The notes below the pieces were generated by a model. It did no database searches. It saw nothing but the letters and a program-made list of their open reading frames with translations, and was not told the DNA's origin. Below, one piece after another: positions 1 through 9,790 of a stretch of DNA of 64,000 nucleotides (position 1 is its first letter; each line of letters opens with the position of its first letter). A program made the position numbers and the translations under genes. The DNA is taken from the NCBI GenBank assembly GCA_934045075.1, contig OW203723.1, positions 3,798,577-3,862,576 of the forward strand. The letters are read 5' to 3'. This DNA comes from Yponomeuta sedellus. Its lineage: Eukaryota; Arthropoda; Insecta; Lepidoptera; Yponomeutidae.

Positions 1-170
1 ATGTCATCATCATGTATTTATTAATATAAAGAGAACAAGTTACAAATGCTTTAATAAAACTCCACAAAAGCAACTGCTTTATAATACTTTTACTAAGGTT
101 AACACAAGCACTAGACATAATTAAAACTGTATACCACCTTAATTCCATTAACAACAAGATCCAGTTTACA

Positions 171-404
171 ATGGAGTTAAAAGCAGATTGTTCTTTAGCT
201 TTCTTAGATATTTTAGTCATCAGGAATCCAAATGGAACCTTAGGACATACAGTTTATAGGAAAAAGACCCATACTGATAGGTACCTAAACGGTGAGTCTG
301 ACCATCGCCCGTGTCAGTTGTCTACCGTTGGGAAATCTCTGTTACAGAGGGCTCACCGAATCTGCGAAAAGTTAATTAACTTTTGTAATTTTTGCCGAGG
401 GTAG
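171..404 (+). pseudogene. Penelope-like element reverse transcriptase fragment
   Basis: About 77 codons carry the motifs FLDILVIRNPNG and YRKKTHTDRYLN followed by LLQRAHRICE. This order is typical of the late RT domain of Penelope-like retroelements (PLEs), which reverse-transcribe their own RNA at the integration site. The N-terminal RT motifs and the GIY-YIG endonuclease domain usual in the family are not seen, and the frame closes with TAG after a cysteine-rich end, so this is a 5'- and 3'-truncated relic. A tail with a GAAACGTCGG motif follows directly, matching motifs in fold-back repeats elsewhere in the window. The family call rests on recognised motif wording, not on an alignment. Confidence 0.7.
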
Positions 405-429
405 TAAACTAACAGTTAATGCTTTCAAA

Positions 430-545
430 AAGACGCCTGTCACCTCAATCATCCGAGACCACGGCACCTGAAAAATTATCGAAACGTCGGAAAATTGTAA
501 AAAATGTAGTTAACGAGTGAAATCCGTATAAAAACAGTTTTAACT
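430..545 (+). repeat. GAAACGTCGG tail downstream of the Penelope-like fragment
   Basis: The sequence CCGAGACCACGGCACC followed by CGAAACGTCGG is a degenerate copy of the arm found at 5340-5440, 6466-6560 and 6672-6770. It lies directly 3' of the PLE reverse transcriptase relic. That placement suggests the dispersed GAAACGTCG arms are PLE-derived ends, which is inference. Confidence 0.45.
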
Positions 546-604
546 AATACTTTAACTACAGATGATAACATTACATTGAGCATTAAATTAAATAAATTAA
601 ATTA

Positions 605-775
605 GCATTAATAAATAGATAGATAGAGGACACTTTATTGCACAACCAAAAAAGAATACAACCATGATTTCCTAAATCTAAGTAACGTTATAGAATTGGC
701 GGTCTTATCGCTTAGAGCAATCTCTTCCAGACAACCTTTGGATGGAGTGGATTGCCCATAACAGCACACAAATTA
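605..775 (-). repeat. LINE 3'-end repeat (TTTATTGCACAACC family)
   Basis: The stretch begins near GGACACTTTATTGCACAACC and continues with GGCGGTCTTATCGCTTAGAG and CTCTTCCAGACAACC. The same series of words recurs at 3665-3800, 4250-4400, 42165-42290, 42880-42990 and 61680-61790. It looks like the reverse complement of a LINE 3' end, since the other strand ends with an AATAAAG-type signal. There is no coding potential. Confidence 0.5.
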
Positions 776-1640
776 GTAGATTATGAAGCAACTTGACTCT
801 TTATTTAACAAACCATGGTCATGAATAGCCAATTTCACTTTACTGTTTAATAACGACAGAAATGATTATTTGATGAAAATGCTATGAGAACTCGCGGCAC
901 GGTTACTGGTAAGTTGGGAACTAATTATATCCGCGCTATACTTGAGTATAGCGCAGGACGTGCGATGGCATCGCCCAAATGTAGTCGTGGAAAACTAAAG
1001 ACAATTATATATAGACAAAGTTTTACTTAATTTCTCCAGTTTCAAGTCGAAAAATCAACGAGCGCTTCCCAACTCTGAAACTTTAAATCAACGTTCCAAA
1101 TTCAAACTTTCCCTTCTCAATTTTTCGGCCAACTTTTTGCCTCTGCTGTTTTCCGCTATTATTTTACGTCGCATTTGACTCGCGGAGGTAAATATTAAAT
1201 GCTTAGGTCGGAGTTCATGCCGGGAGGTGTAAAGTTATCTCGGGAGCATCACGTCTAGAAGAGCAATCTGCCGGCATCTGGCACCTGTCTCCTGACCTTG
1301 TAGCCCGTGCGCTGGCCGTCGATAACCCTGCGTCATATGAAAATCATGGTATAGGGTGACCTACTTTGATTTTTGACGTGTCATAATAATAAACATACAT
1401 TTTGTTACACAATAGGTGCAAGATAATAATATTACCTGTAATTATTATCTTGTACTTTTCTGAAGTATGTAAGATGTTATTATAATTAATAAAATTTCTT
1501 TATTTCATAAGGTAACCAAGGCAAGATAATTTAAGGTGGTTTATCTTCAAAATTTGAGTCTTAGTATTATTTTCCTAGAGGTGCCAGTTCGAAACGTGGA
1601 TAATCCTGATTATATTCTTTTTAATGCACTAACCCGTGCT
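776..1640. other. Gene-free stretch
   Basis: No gene or recognised element is seen. A short perfect palindrome, CGCTATACTTGAGTATAGCG, lies near 933-952. The rest is AT-rich with stops in all frames. Confidence 0.5.
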
Positions 1641-1644
1641 AAGG

Positions 1645-1870
1645 AAAACCTAACTACAAAGTAAGGTACTCAGGGCTGCAAATGATGCAAATTACTTCAG
1701 CCAGATTTCGCTGCCTGTACGTAATACAGAGAGTATTGTAAAGAGGTTCAAAATTTCACTGACGCCGGTAAGTTGCCCATTAGCTCATTTGGGAGAGCGC
1801 TGGCATGGTTAGCCAGAAGTGGCGCGTTCGAGTCCCGGCATGGCTAAAATTTTTAGCCTCTACATAGGTG
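1645..1870 (+). repeat. tRNA-like SINE, diverged copy
   Basis: This diverged copy has the body words TGCCTGTACGTAATACAGAG and AAGAGGTTC, then a tRNA-like core at about 1775-1846 (box A TAGCTCATTTGGGAG, box B CGTTCGAGTCC). The anticodon arm is CTGGC/GCCAG around a 7-nt loop that here keeps T at position 33. It ends with TTTTTAGCCTCTA. The full family consensus is best seen at 55024-55333. Confidence 0.7.
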
Positions 1871-2104
1871 GATAATCTTGTACTGTCATTAATAAAAATG
1901 GACATAGTCTTGTATGACATTCACGCAATTTTATAAATTTCATGATTCATTGGAAAAAACGTAGCTTAAACGCCTTATGACCTGGTGAAGCGACGACATT
2001 GCGAAGCAGTGAGCAGTTTAAAGGATGAGCCGAAGAACGGGCTTAGCAATAATAATAGAGAGGAAAACCCGCATTTCTAAATAGACATGGAGATTTTTTG
2101 ACAC

Positions 2105-2107
<3 letters not shown>

Positions 2108-2191
<84 letters not shown>
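2108..2191. repeat. (TA)n microsatellite
   Basis: About 84 bp of pure TA dinucleotides. Confidence 0.98.
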
Positions 2192-2194
<3 letters not shown>

Positions 2195-2475
2195 CTCCTT
2201 AGTTACACATGTATACCTCTTTTTAGTAACCTATGGGGAAGGTTTACCGACGGACCGACCACAAACTATTTCTTCTTCAGTGACTCTGGTTAAGAAAATT
2301 AAGTGGTTGTGATATAATACTTTACAAGTTACTACCGGTGGTAAGGGCCTGTTTATTCTCCAGTAGAGACAGTCCCTTTTAACAGTTGAATAAATAAGTG
2401 GATTCGTTATCTGCCAACAAATGATGGGCAGGTAAATATTTTCTCAAAAGTTAAAACTGAAAGAAGCAAGAAAGT

Positions 2476-2889
2476 GGAATTAATGCAATAGAAATGAGGT
2501 CCTTGAGAAGTGTGTGTAGTGTTACTTTGAATGACAGGATACGCAATAGTCTGATTAGAGAACGTTGTGGGCTGAAAGAGGATGTAGTGACTAGAATTGA
2601 GAAAGGAATGTTGCGTTGGTTTGGACATGTGGAGAGAATGAAGGAAAAAAGATTGACGACACAAATATATATTGCGAATGTGAGTGGAAAGGCTGGTAAG
2701 GGACGTCCCAGGCGGACATACATCGACCAAATAGGGGATGTATTAGCAAAGGGAAAGATAAAAAGTACCCGGAACCGGCGCGCGTACATGCAACGACTTA
2801 TGAACCTTGATGAAGAGAAGGTGATCTGTCAGGATCGTGGCAAGTGGCAGTCCCTGGTCTCTGCCTACCCCCCTGGGATACAGGCGTGA
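2476..2889 (+). pseudogene. LINE ORF2 C-terminal relic
   Basis: The open frame (ATG 2494, readable a few codons earlier) encodes LRSVCSVTLNDRIRNSLI, then RCGLKEDVVTRIEKGMLRWF and GHVERM, then GKGRPRRTYIDQIG. This is the tail found after the RT domain in several insect LINE families. The polymerase and endonuclease parts are missing, so it is a 5'-truncated insertion. A degenerate copy of the same tail lies at 52670-53040, where a MITE has landed in it. The frame is still open over 131 codons, so this copy is fairly young, or open by chance. The exact clade cannot be given from this fragment alone. Confidence 0.65.
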
Positions 2890-3004
2890 GGTTATGTATG
2901 TAGTGTATTTATGTATATTCAAAGTGAAAGACGCGGTAAGTCAATACGAAGATCAGCCGAATCAATTGGACAGAGACGTCATTTTACAATAAAATTTTTT
3001 TTGT

Positions 3005-3165
3005 GTCTGTGGCGGTAGCTCAGTGGATAGAACAATCGACTCGGAAGCGAGAGAGCCATGTTCGATTCCCGGTACAGGCATGTACCAATGAGTTTATTTG
3101 CTAATTTAGGTATATTGTGCTTTCTTTATGATTTTTATGTGTGGAATAAAGTATGATGATGATGG
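3005..3165 (+). repeat. tRNA-derived SINE, second family
   Basis: GGCGGTAGCTCAGTGGATAG (box A) and GTTCGATTCCCGG (box B) lie about 35 bp apart and form a tRNA-like head at 3010-3080. An AT-rich body ends in GGAATAAAGTATGATGATGATGG. The anticodon arm pairs poorly, so this is a retroposed SINE and not a tRNA gene. Confidence 0.65.
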
Positions 3166-3465
3166 CAATGATGGCACAACCTTGCGCTATTGCGCTAATT
3201 AGGGGAGGGCTATGTCCAGCAGTGGACTAATATAGCCTGAAGAAGAAGATATCTGCCACAGGGCCTATAACTTTTGGGGTAGACTGGTTCTAGAGTGGAG
3301 TGTGGGAAGCAGCGTTAGACGCCCCAAGACGATGGGATGACGATCTGAGAAAAACTGCTATCAGTTGCTGGATGCGGCAAGCTGAAGACAGGGCGCTATG
3401 GCGCTCATTAGGGGAGGGCTATGTCCAGCAGTGGACTAATATAGCCTGAAGAAGAAGACTAAAGT
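3166..3465 (+). pseudogene. Two LINE 3'-end fragments in tandem
   Basis: Both fragments end with GGGGAGGGCTATGTCCAGCA followed by GTGGACTAATATAGCCTGAAG. The second (3245-3460) can be read as a broken reading frame, with WGRLVLEW, then RRPKTM, then LRKTA-like and MRQAEDRALWRSL-like words. Those words are the C-terminal end of a LINE polyprotein. The same tail occurs at 13150-13240, 34017-34107, 48120-48185 and 59690-59755. Confidence 0.6.
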
Positions 3466-3489
3466 ATAAAGTAAAGTACATTTGTAAAG

Positions 3490-3800
3490 CTATAGTAGCA
3501 ATACCACTCGCTAATTGTGAAGGAAAACATCGTGATAAAACCTGAGTGTCAGAGGTGTTCAAATTTCTCAATATCTCAGCGCATGAAATTGCCAATCCAC
3601 GGTGGGCACGGTGGTAATTAAGCCCATACGCTCTCTGAGAGGAGGCCAGTGCCTTGAAGTGGGACGCTTCATTATAAGCTACATAAAAATACTCTATTGC
3701 ACACGAAACATCTAACAGGACATTACATAATTAATAACATGTACAAAGGCGAGCTTATCTCTGAAAGAGATTTCTTCCAGCAAACCTTAGAGAGTCGGAG
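3490..3800. repeat. SINE body fragment followed by LINE 3'-end repeat
   Basis: Positions 3500-3665 carry GGAAAACATCGTGA, AGGTGTTCAAATTTC and GAGAGGAGGCCAGTGCC, the reverse of the SINE body at 48815-49095. Positions 3665-3800 carry CTATTGCACACGAAACA and GAGATTTCTTCCAGCAAACC, the LINE tail family listed at 605. Confidence 0.5.
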
Positions 3801-4250
3801 AAGCAGTAAATGTTTCTGTCCTATAGTAAAAATTCTCCCCCAGCTTTACACGGCTCAATCTTTTCTAAAAGTAAAAGAACCTAAGTTCACTGGTAGAAAA
3901 TGCTAGTTTTTGATGTAGTCCCGATTGTGGCCCACTGCTGGGCAAAGTCCACCCTTTTTGCTTTCTACCCCTGTCGATGGCCACCTCCTGGCAACCCAGA
4001 AAAAGGAATGGTCGTGAGGTCGCGCCATGGTCGGCCACGTTTGCCCACCTGTCTGGGCCCATAAGGCTTACGTTGCCCGCTTTACTACACTTCCGCTTAG
4101 CAGTTCCAGCTCCAACATCGACCATTTTAGTTCTGAAGCGCGGTGTTGTATTACGGATTTTGTGAATTCAAAAATGCTTGTAACAGCATATTGGGCGTCC
4201 CACGGCTATGCCACATAGAGGAAAAGTGTATTATGTAGTATTAAGTCCGG
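3801..4250. other. Unassigned stretch with a degenerate repeat
   Basis: GGCCCACTGCTGGGCAAAG and GTCGCGCCATGGTCGGCC resemble a moderately repetitive element, but no second copy exists in this window to confirm it. No gene is supported. Confidence 0.3.
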
Positions 4251-4251
4251 C

Positions 4252-4402
4252 GCAATTGATAAGATAAGAATATTCTTTATTTGGAAGGTTGTCTGGAAGA
4301 AATTGCTTTTAGCAATCAGGCCGCCAATTGCACTTTGTATCTTTACATGTTTTATAATATGTGCTCTGGTGTACAATAAAGAATATTCTTATCTTATCTT
4401 TA
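4252..4402. repeat. Fold-back LINE-tail repeat
   Basis: GATAAGATAAGAATATTCTT at the left edge is the inverse of AAGAATATTCTTATCTTATC at the right edge (4379-4400). The middle holds the GCAATCAGGCCGCCAATTG words of the LINE-tail family. The two edges form a roughly 25-bp stem. Confidence 0.6.
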
Positions 4403-4578
4403 CTGTACAAACCAGAAAATAATTACAGATGCAACAGTTACAGAAGTAGAGGTACGATTGTTCTGTTTTTACTCATATGCAATAAGCGTAATATAATAAT
4501 AATAAAACTGTCGAATCAGTATGGAATGTTTTTCGTGCGTATTCGCGGTTCGCCCTTTCTGCATGCATCTTTTCACAT

Positions 4579-4840
4579 GTACAGTCTATTTATTCTTACT
4601 TGTCCAATTTATTAAACAAGATTCTACCCTTAAACTGTGACTTTGTAGTCCAAAACTGCCATATTTCCATAAATTAAGTAACCTGGAACACTCTTTCAGA
4701 TAACACGCTGTCAATTTTATAGACATAGTTCATGATAGTTCATGAATTTGCGAGAAAATGTCTAGTTTAGCCATCTAATCTCAATTTTAAGGTTAGAATC
4801 TTGTTTACTAAATTGGACAAGTAAGAATAAATAGACTGTA
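4579..4840. mobile_element. MITE family M1, copy 1 (TA-flanked, long TIRs)
   Basis: A roughly 262-bp element bounded by TA. Its ends are inverted copies of CAGTCTATTTATTCTTACTT, and the inverted repeats run on to about 55 bp, down to the word ATTCTACCCTTAAA. A second copy lies at 53837-54097 in the same orientation. There is no coding capacity. TA flanks and long TIRs fit a Tc1/mariner-type non-autonomous element, although the transposase family is inferred. Confidence 0.8.
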
Positions 4841-5339
4841 GGTACATCTGTGCTCTTTTGAGCACAAAAGCGGAATGTTTACTTTGCCCTGCCGTTTAGA
4901 TATGAGGCGTTATATGTATCAAACACAGTGGATACCAAATTTTAGAGGATGTCTGATACGTGACAGCGATATGAAGCCACTTAATTCTACGACAACGCCC
5001 AGTGGATGTTTCGTTTTTGCACACAGATGTATGCGCGGAAAGTTACATAATGAAGGCACAGGTCATAGACTGTTTCGACGAAACAAACGCGTACATTGTT
5101 TTAAAGCGCTCGGCAATTTTTCACGGACATTCCTCTCTTTTCCACTGGTGCACCGACTCTTCAGTAATTTCTTTTCACGCGTAAAGTTGCCTGCAAACTA
5201 AAGCAGAGATCTTAGCAGCACATCAAGCTTTACTTGCGATGCATGTGCTCTACGCGTTGTACATGGATAGAGATCACTTTATATTAAGGGCGACTGTACA
5301 ACATCCGCATATAAAAATATACAAAAATGTATAGTAACA
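4841..5339. other. Gene-free stretch
   Basis: Open frames of about 60-108 codons occur (for example 4875-5201), but they show no recognisable domain or codon signal. No repeat shared with the rest of the window was found. Confidence 0.4.
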
Positions 5340-5480
5340 TATTAAACGGGTCAAATCGCGATTATTTATTAGGTAAAACGTAATTACCTTATTTCCCGAC
5401 GTTTCGGCAGCGTTACAGTTGCCGTGGTCTCGGATAGACGTTTAATATATATGAGTATCGCGAATCATTAAGAAATACCT
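5340..5480 (-). repeat. PLE-like arm with CCCGACGTTTCGG
   Basis: ACGTAATTACCTTATTTCCC runs into GACGTTTCGGCAGCG, CCGTGGTCTCGG and then GAGTATCGCGAATCATTAA. The order matches the left arm at 6466-6560, but here the second arm is missing and the sequence jumps to the tail words also seen at 6779-6800. Confidence 0.6.
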
Positions 5481-5604
5481 ACTATTACAAAAATTTAATA
5501 TATAAAATCTCGTGTCACAGTGTTTGTTACCGAGCTCCATCGTAATATGTAACTATTTATAAGCATCCCGAGTAATTAAGAAATATTGTACAGTTGTTAT
5601 CTGC

Positions 5605-5962
5605 TTATGACGATGTTAACCCCTTGTATGTCCCCACTGCTGGGGCACGGGTCTCTGCGTTGAAGCAATGTTATGCCATACTCCACCATGAGCCCAAGTC
5701 TGTTTTGGTGGAGGATTATAAGGCAGTGGCGGGCCTTACTGTCAGAAATTATCAAGCCGCCCATAAAGCCTCTGATATGGCTTAACAACTGCCATTACAT
5801 GACAGCCGGCACCAACGGCTCAACGTGTCTTGCGAAGCACGGAATCGCTCGGTAAGATCCCACTTGTAGTAGTCACGGGATGGTCACCCATCAAATACTT
5901 ATTGCTGAAACCCAATTGATTCCAATTACTCGGTTCCACTATGCCACACGCGCTTCTTTGCT
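5605..5962 (-). repeat. 5S rRNA-like SINE, near-complete copy
   Basis: On the minus strand the element begins with a 5S-like head at about 5870-5962, with words corresponding to GGATGGTGACC-type box C and a GAAACCCAATTGATTCC core. The body follows (CGTGCTTCGCAAGACACG-like, then CATGTAATGGCAG, then GGGCGGCTTGATAATTTCTG). The 3' part contains GGTGGAGTATGGC and ends at GGGGACATACAAGGGG. The body matches the copies at 43730-43965, 48480-48735, 51225-51600 and 62835-63025. Confidence 0.7.
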
Positions 5963-6465
5963 TATAAATACTAACAATCGTGTAGTTCCGATAGATACCG
6001 TAAATTCGCACACTTGAAATGAATTTGCAGTGGTGATGTGAATTCATTTTTTTACTATATTTGTGTAAAAGAAATACTTCCATGCAAAGTCAAAGTTACG
6101 TCTATGCGATGTCAAAGCCATTTGGTCAAGCTGTTTGTGGGGCTTCACACAATATCCCAAAGCGTTAACACCTCTGTGAATTTTCTGTAAGTACGACTGT
6201 AACCAGCCAGCCCCATTTAATAGCAACGACGGCATTTTATTGCTTGTTCTATCCAGTGCCGCTTCGGTGAGGCGGCGGCCTTACCGCCGGTACGTGCGTC
6301 ATAAAACACCCGCCAACAACCACTGGAACTAAAGCCAAGATTAAGTGTCGACACATACTGACAAAACGCTTGTTTCCACTCGAGGAAAACGGGAATCATT
6401 AGTCTTGGTTTCGGAAGGTCGGAAGAGGCCAATGGATGTGGTAATCTACCTCCCCCTAGTTATAT

Positions 6466-6800
6466 ACTGAACGGGTCTAATCGCGAATATTAATTAGGTG
6501 AAACGTAATTACCTTATTTCCCGACGTTTCGGCAGCGTTATAGTCGCCATGGTCTCGCGTAGACTGAAGTGGCGAGTACCTGTCCGTTGGCGTAGTGAGT
6601 GTTGTGCGTCAGCCAGCTGCGAAAAGTTAGTAGTGATTGACTAATTGACCGTTCTCGCCACTTCAGTCTACCCGAGACCACGGCAACTGTAACGCTGCCG
6701 AAACGTCGGGAAATAAGGGAATTACGTTTTACCTAATAAATAATCGCGACTAGACCCGTTTAATATATAACTATGTAGGAGTATCGCGAATCATTAACAA
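6466..6800. repeat. Fold-back element with GAAACGTCGGG arms
   Basis: The left arm (about 6466-6580) and right arm (about 6655-6770) are inverted copies of each other. Both contain ACGTAATTACCTTATTTCCC next to GACGTTTCGG, plus the block TCTCGCCACTTCAGTCTAC. They are separated by only about 75 bp and flanked by TAAACGGG-like ends. A solitary arm lies at 5340. The arms resemble the tail beside the Penelope-like RT relic at 171-500. Confidence 0.75.
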
Positions 6801-6837
6801 ATACTACCTCCCCCCTGTAATGAAGGAGTTTTACAGT

Positions 6838-7035
6838 TAAAAACGTTGTAACAATGGGAAAACTACGACCACGGAACGAACAACGCAGCGTGGGCAGACC
6901 CTGCATCAGATTGTCCGACCTTGTTACGGTGGCGGGGAGTCGCTGGATACGGACAGCTCAAGACCGTGTAGCTTGAAAAACCAAGAAGGAGGCTTATTTA
7001 TGCCCTGCAGTGGGCGTCAAATGGCTGATCATGAT
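6838..7035 (+). pseudogene. LINE C-terminal relic (GRP...VAGSRWIRTAQDR type)
   Basis: Broken frames read GRPCIRLSDLVTVAGSRW followed by IRTAQDRVA, then a stop, then KTKKEAYLCPAV. This matches the end of a LINE ORF2 (RGRP...W.DDI..VAGS.WMR.AQDR...EAYV). It is a truncated, inactive copy with an in-frame stop. Shorter pieces of the same type are at 3245-3400 and 44600-44660. Confidence 0.55.
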
Positions 7036-7259
7036 GATGACGGGATCGTATCCACTTTTACGGACCGTTTTTGATCGAAAGATGTTATTTTTTAAACCTA
7101 AAACTTTCGTCAGGACTACATATTAACTTAATTCTGGCCCCGAAATCAGTTTTACGATGGTACGGTACAGGTAAAAGTCCTAAAAATCAAGATATTATGA
7201 GCTGTTTCGGTACCTGATACATAGTGGCACTGAGAACAAGGAAACATCCAGTTTCGTGG

Positions 7260-7865
7260 CTGGCGTGTGCCCCTTAGCATTTGCCGGCGCCCGCTTCGCC
7301 TTGGATGAATAGGATGGTGCAGATTCTCAGAGACCAGGGGAATTGTTAAGATCACTTAGATTTGAATCGGTGTACTTGAGTTTGAACCACCTGTTTGAAC
7401 TACCTGCGTTTATTTCTGCCTGCTTGCGGTGTTGCAATCTTGGATCAATAGGGTGGTGTAGACTCTCGGAGACCGGGAGCCTTGTTAAGATCACAAGTTG
7501 GGGTTGAAGCTACTCGTAGGTTTCCTCAGCCAATTAAGACTACAAGAACTGGATTTTTTTCAAAATATTAATGACTTCTTTCAATACTGGCACATTATGC
7601 CGAGCAAACACATACCATATCCATATTTAACCAGATCGTTCCTTCTCCGTTCTTGCTCTACCATTGCACATGGTCTCTTCATTTGGACGCGGCAGAGACA
7701 CAAGCCTGCATATTGCGCCACCTGTTACTGACAACACACGTAGCGTCTGCGTTTATTTCTGTCTGCTTGCCGTATTGCAACCTTGGATGAAAAGGGTGGT
7801 GTGGATTCTCGGAGACCGGGGATTTGTTAAGATCACTCAAATAGGAGTTGAAGCTACTGACGTTC
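7260..7865 (+). repeat. Three dispersed copies of a roughly 105-bp unit
   Basis: Copies near 7275-7372, 7405-7512 and 7750-7860 share CGTTTATTTCTG.CTGCTTGC (absent in the first), CTTGGAT, AGGGTGGTGTGGA, TTCTCGGAGACCGGGG and TTGTTAAGATCAC. They lie in direct orientation with unequal spacing. They could be fragments of a local duplication or of one unnamed repeat. Confidence 0.55.
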
Positions 7866-8009
7866 GCGGGTTTTCCCTCGTTGTTCGTCAGTGAATAGGC
7901 TGCACGTGCATGCATAAACATGGAACGTTGTATATCCTTGACAAATAATAATAAACACTGGAATGACTTCAATTGTGGCTTTATTTGTAGATATGTAGTA
8001 ATATTTAAA

Positions 8010-8455
8010 TGAAGCAGAAAACTGGATAAAAACAGATAAGCAGGTAAAATAGTCAGATCTGAAAACCTATTTAGAGGCTAAAAATTTCACCCATGCCGGG
8101 ATTCGAACCGGCAACCTCTGGCTATCCGTACCAGTACTGGTACGTAGCCAGAGGTTGCGGGTTCGAATCCCGGCATGGGTGAACTGGTACAAATAGCCAG
8201 AGGTTGCGGGTTCGAATCCCGGCATGGGTGAAATTTTTAGCCTCTAAATAGGTTTTTTTAAATTTGTTCCTTAGCACGGGTTAGTGCATTAAAAATAAAA
8301 ATAGTGTAGTCAGATCTGGTCGAAGGGTGAAGTAGTAGTGATGAAAAATTAGGGAAATCGAAAAATGTGTGACGTAATTTTAATATTTGAAAATGATAGA
8401 TAGAAAAATAAATTAAAATGGTGTGAAGAGGTTTGCACCGTTACAAACTTACGCA
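8010..8455 (-). repeat. R180 repeat, interrupted by a SINE
   Basis: The two pieces 8015-8061 and 8308-8450 together form a minus-strand copy of a roughly 180-bp repeat. Its words include CGGTGCAAACCTCTTCACAC, TCATTCTTCGATTTCCCT and CATCACTACTACTTTACG. Plus-strand copies are at 10185-10375 and 42462-42640. The interruption is a SINE insertion at the word AGTCAGATCTG. Confidence 0.75.
8062..8307. repeat. tRNA-like SINE, inverted (fold-back) insertion with 11-bp TSD
   Basis: The insert is flanked by direct repeats AGTCAGATCTG (8051-8061 and 8308-8318). It starts in minus orientation (AAACCTATTTAGAGGCTAAA, then the reverse of box B) up to a centre at TACCAGTACTGGTA near 8130-8143. It then continues in plus orientation with two successive copies of the T-arm word GGGTTCGAATCCCGGCATGG and ends with the normal A-rich 3' tail. 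The flanking duplication shows it was inserted as one unit. Confidence 0.85.
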
Positions 8456-8536
8456 TATATCACAGAGCAGAGCGGTAGGCAGAGGCCACGATCCTGACTA
8501 ACCTTCGCTTCATTGATATCCAGTTATTACGTTTTA

Positions 8537-8700
8537 AGCATTCGTGGCCTAGTGGAACAGAGTGACGGGAATCAATCACTAGGGCTAAGCCACATCAGGC
8601 ACCGCAAGATGCTGGATGGATAACCATCTCGTGACTACTGCTAGTGGCATTTTTTCCAAGTGCTTCCGAGCTTAGCAAGGCACACTAAGCCTTGTTGTAA
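8537..8700 (+). repeat. 5S rRNA-like SINE, 5' half
   Basis: The words TTCGTGGCCTAGTGGAAC, AATCAATCACTAGGGCTAAG, GCTGGATGGATAACCATCTC and GTGACTACTGCTAGTGGCAT are in the order of the 5S-like head and start of the body seen at 51225-51600. Confidence 0.65.
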
Positions 8701-8734
8701 TGACTTTGTTTAAATTCAAAGTTACGCACATTTG

Positions 8735-9000
8735 CGAATTTGTAGTCACAATACCACACGCTAACGGTAAAGGAAAACATCGTGAGGAAACCCGCGGCTT
8801 GGTTGGCTCCGCACGTATTGACTAGTCTTTCCTGTGGGCTAGGCCGACCAAGCTGTCAGGATGGTATAGGTGCTGGGCAAGCCTACACCATCTATAAAAT
8901 CATGTCCCAGGCACTACAGCGTCGGAGTGGTCCCTTCACCCATCTAGTGTGAGTGAAGATGCCACAGGACGCTGTATAGATCATCTCATTAAGTAAATGA
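8735..9000 (+). repeat. Interspersed repeat Q
   Basis: GGAAAACATCGTGAGGAAAC, GGCCGACCAAGCTGTCAGGA, TGGTATAGGTGCTGGGCAAG and GTCCCAGGCACTACAGCGTC recur in reverse order at 60848-61190 and partly at 47735-47870. A short piece is at 13068-13140 and in its duplicate at 33935-34007. The reverse copies end in a box-B-like word, so this is probably another SINE body. Confidence 0.6.
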
Positions 9001-9329
9001 AAACAGGCCAATATTATTATTAATCGCTATTGAAACTGTTTATTATAAAACATTTAAGACTGCGCGCGAATTTCTTTTGTGGTCGCAATTTGTATTATTA
9101 ACTCTAATCGGCAGTTCTATATTTCAGAAACAGCGAACAAACAATATAATCCTCTAACAAATGCAATTGCCATTCGGAGCGCCAATTTCACTAGTTAGCT
9201 TTCACAAATAATACAATGACGTAAACAATGCTTTTGCCAATACCTGGGTGGCTACTCAATTCGTCCAAGTCTGTTTTGTATGCTTTTATCAAGCAATCAA
9301 AGCATTTCAATAAAAAATACAAAGAAACT

Positions 9330-9600
9330 GTGACTTGTTGAACGTTAGAAAACAGACTACCTCTATCGTGAAGCGGTAGCGCATCTACCTACCATGCAAA
9401 AGGTCCCGGGTTCAAACCCCGGCTGGGGACAAAAAACCCCAAGTCTTGTAAGTTTACATGTTTGTGATGTCGTGGTTTCTGGTTCCCAAGACACAGGGTA
9501 TCCTAGTGTGGGGCCAGAAGCAATGTATTTGCCTGTATGTAAATGCTATGTTATGTTCCAAGTAAAACTAGGTGTGTCCATTTCTAAATGTAGATAAGAA
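9330..9600 (+). repeat. tRNA-derived SINE, third family
   Basis: GTGAAGCGGTAGCGCATC (box A-like) and GGTTCAAACCCCGGCTGGGG (box B) form a tRNA-like head at about 9366-9430. The tail TAGGTGTGTCCATTTCTAAA resembles the LINE-type 3' sequence near 46590. Confidence 0.55.
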
Positions 9601-9689
9601 AAAATACAGAAAAAAACTATTTTTTTCTTTAGAACGATTGTTTACATTTGGCAAAGAATGTTTAATTAGGTGATTTTAATCAAATAATG

Positions 9690-9790
9690 CAGCGTATTAC
9701 GTCCCATATTAGGGCACAGGCCTTCTCCCAGAGAGAGAGCTTACTCGCTATGGGCTTAATCTCCACGCGAGCCCACCAGCGGTAGGAAAT
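9690..9790 (-). repeat. SINE body fragment
   Basis: GGGCACAGGCCTTCTCCCAG, GAGAGAGCTTACTCGCTATG and GGGCTTAATCTCCACGCG match the body of the copy at 48815-49095. The tRNA-like end is missing. Confidence 0.5.

Noticed and set aside
4875..5201. 108-codon frame as a possible small gene
   Set aside because: No domain, no codon pattern, overlapping alternative frame, surrounded by repeats.
6672..6770. Hammerhead ribozyme around CGAAACGTCGG
   Set aside because: A GAAAC core is present, but no CTGANGA element at a suitable distance was found by eye; kept only as a test to run.
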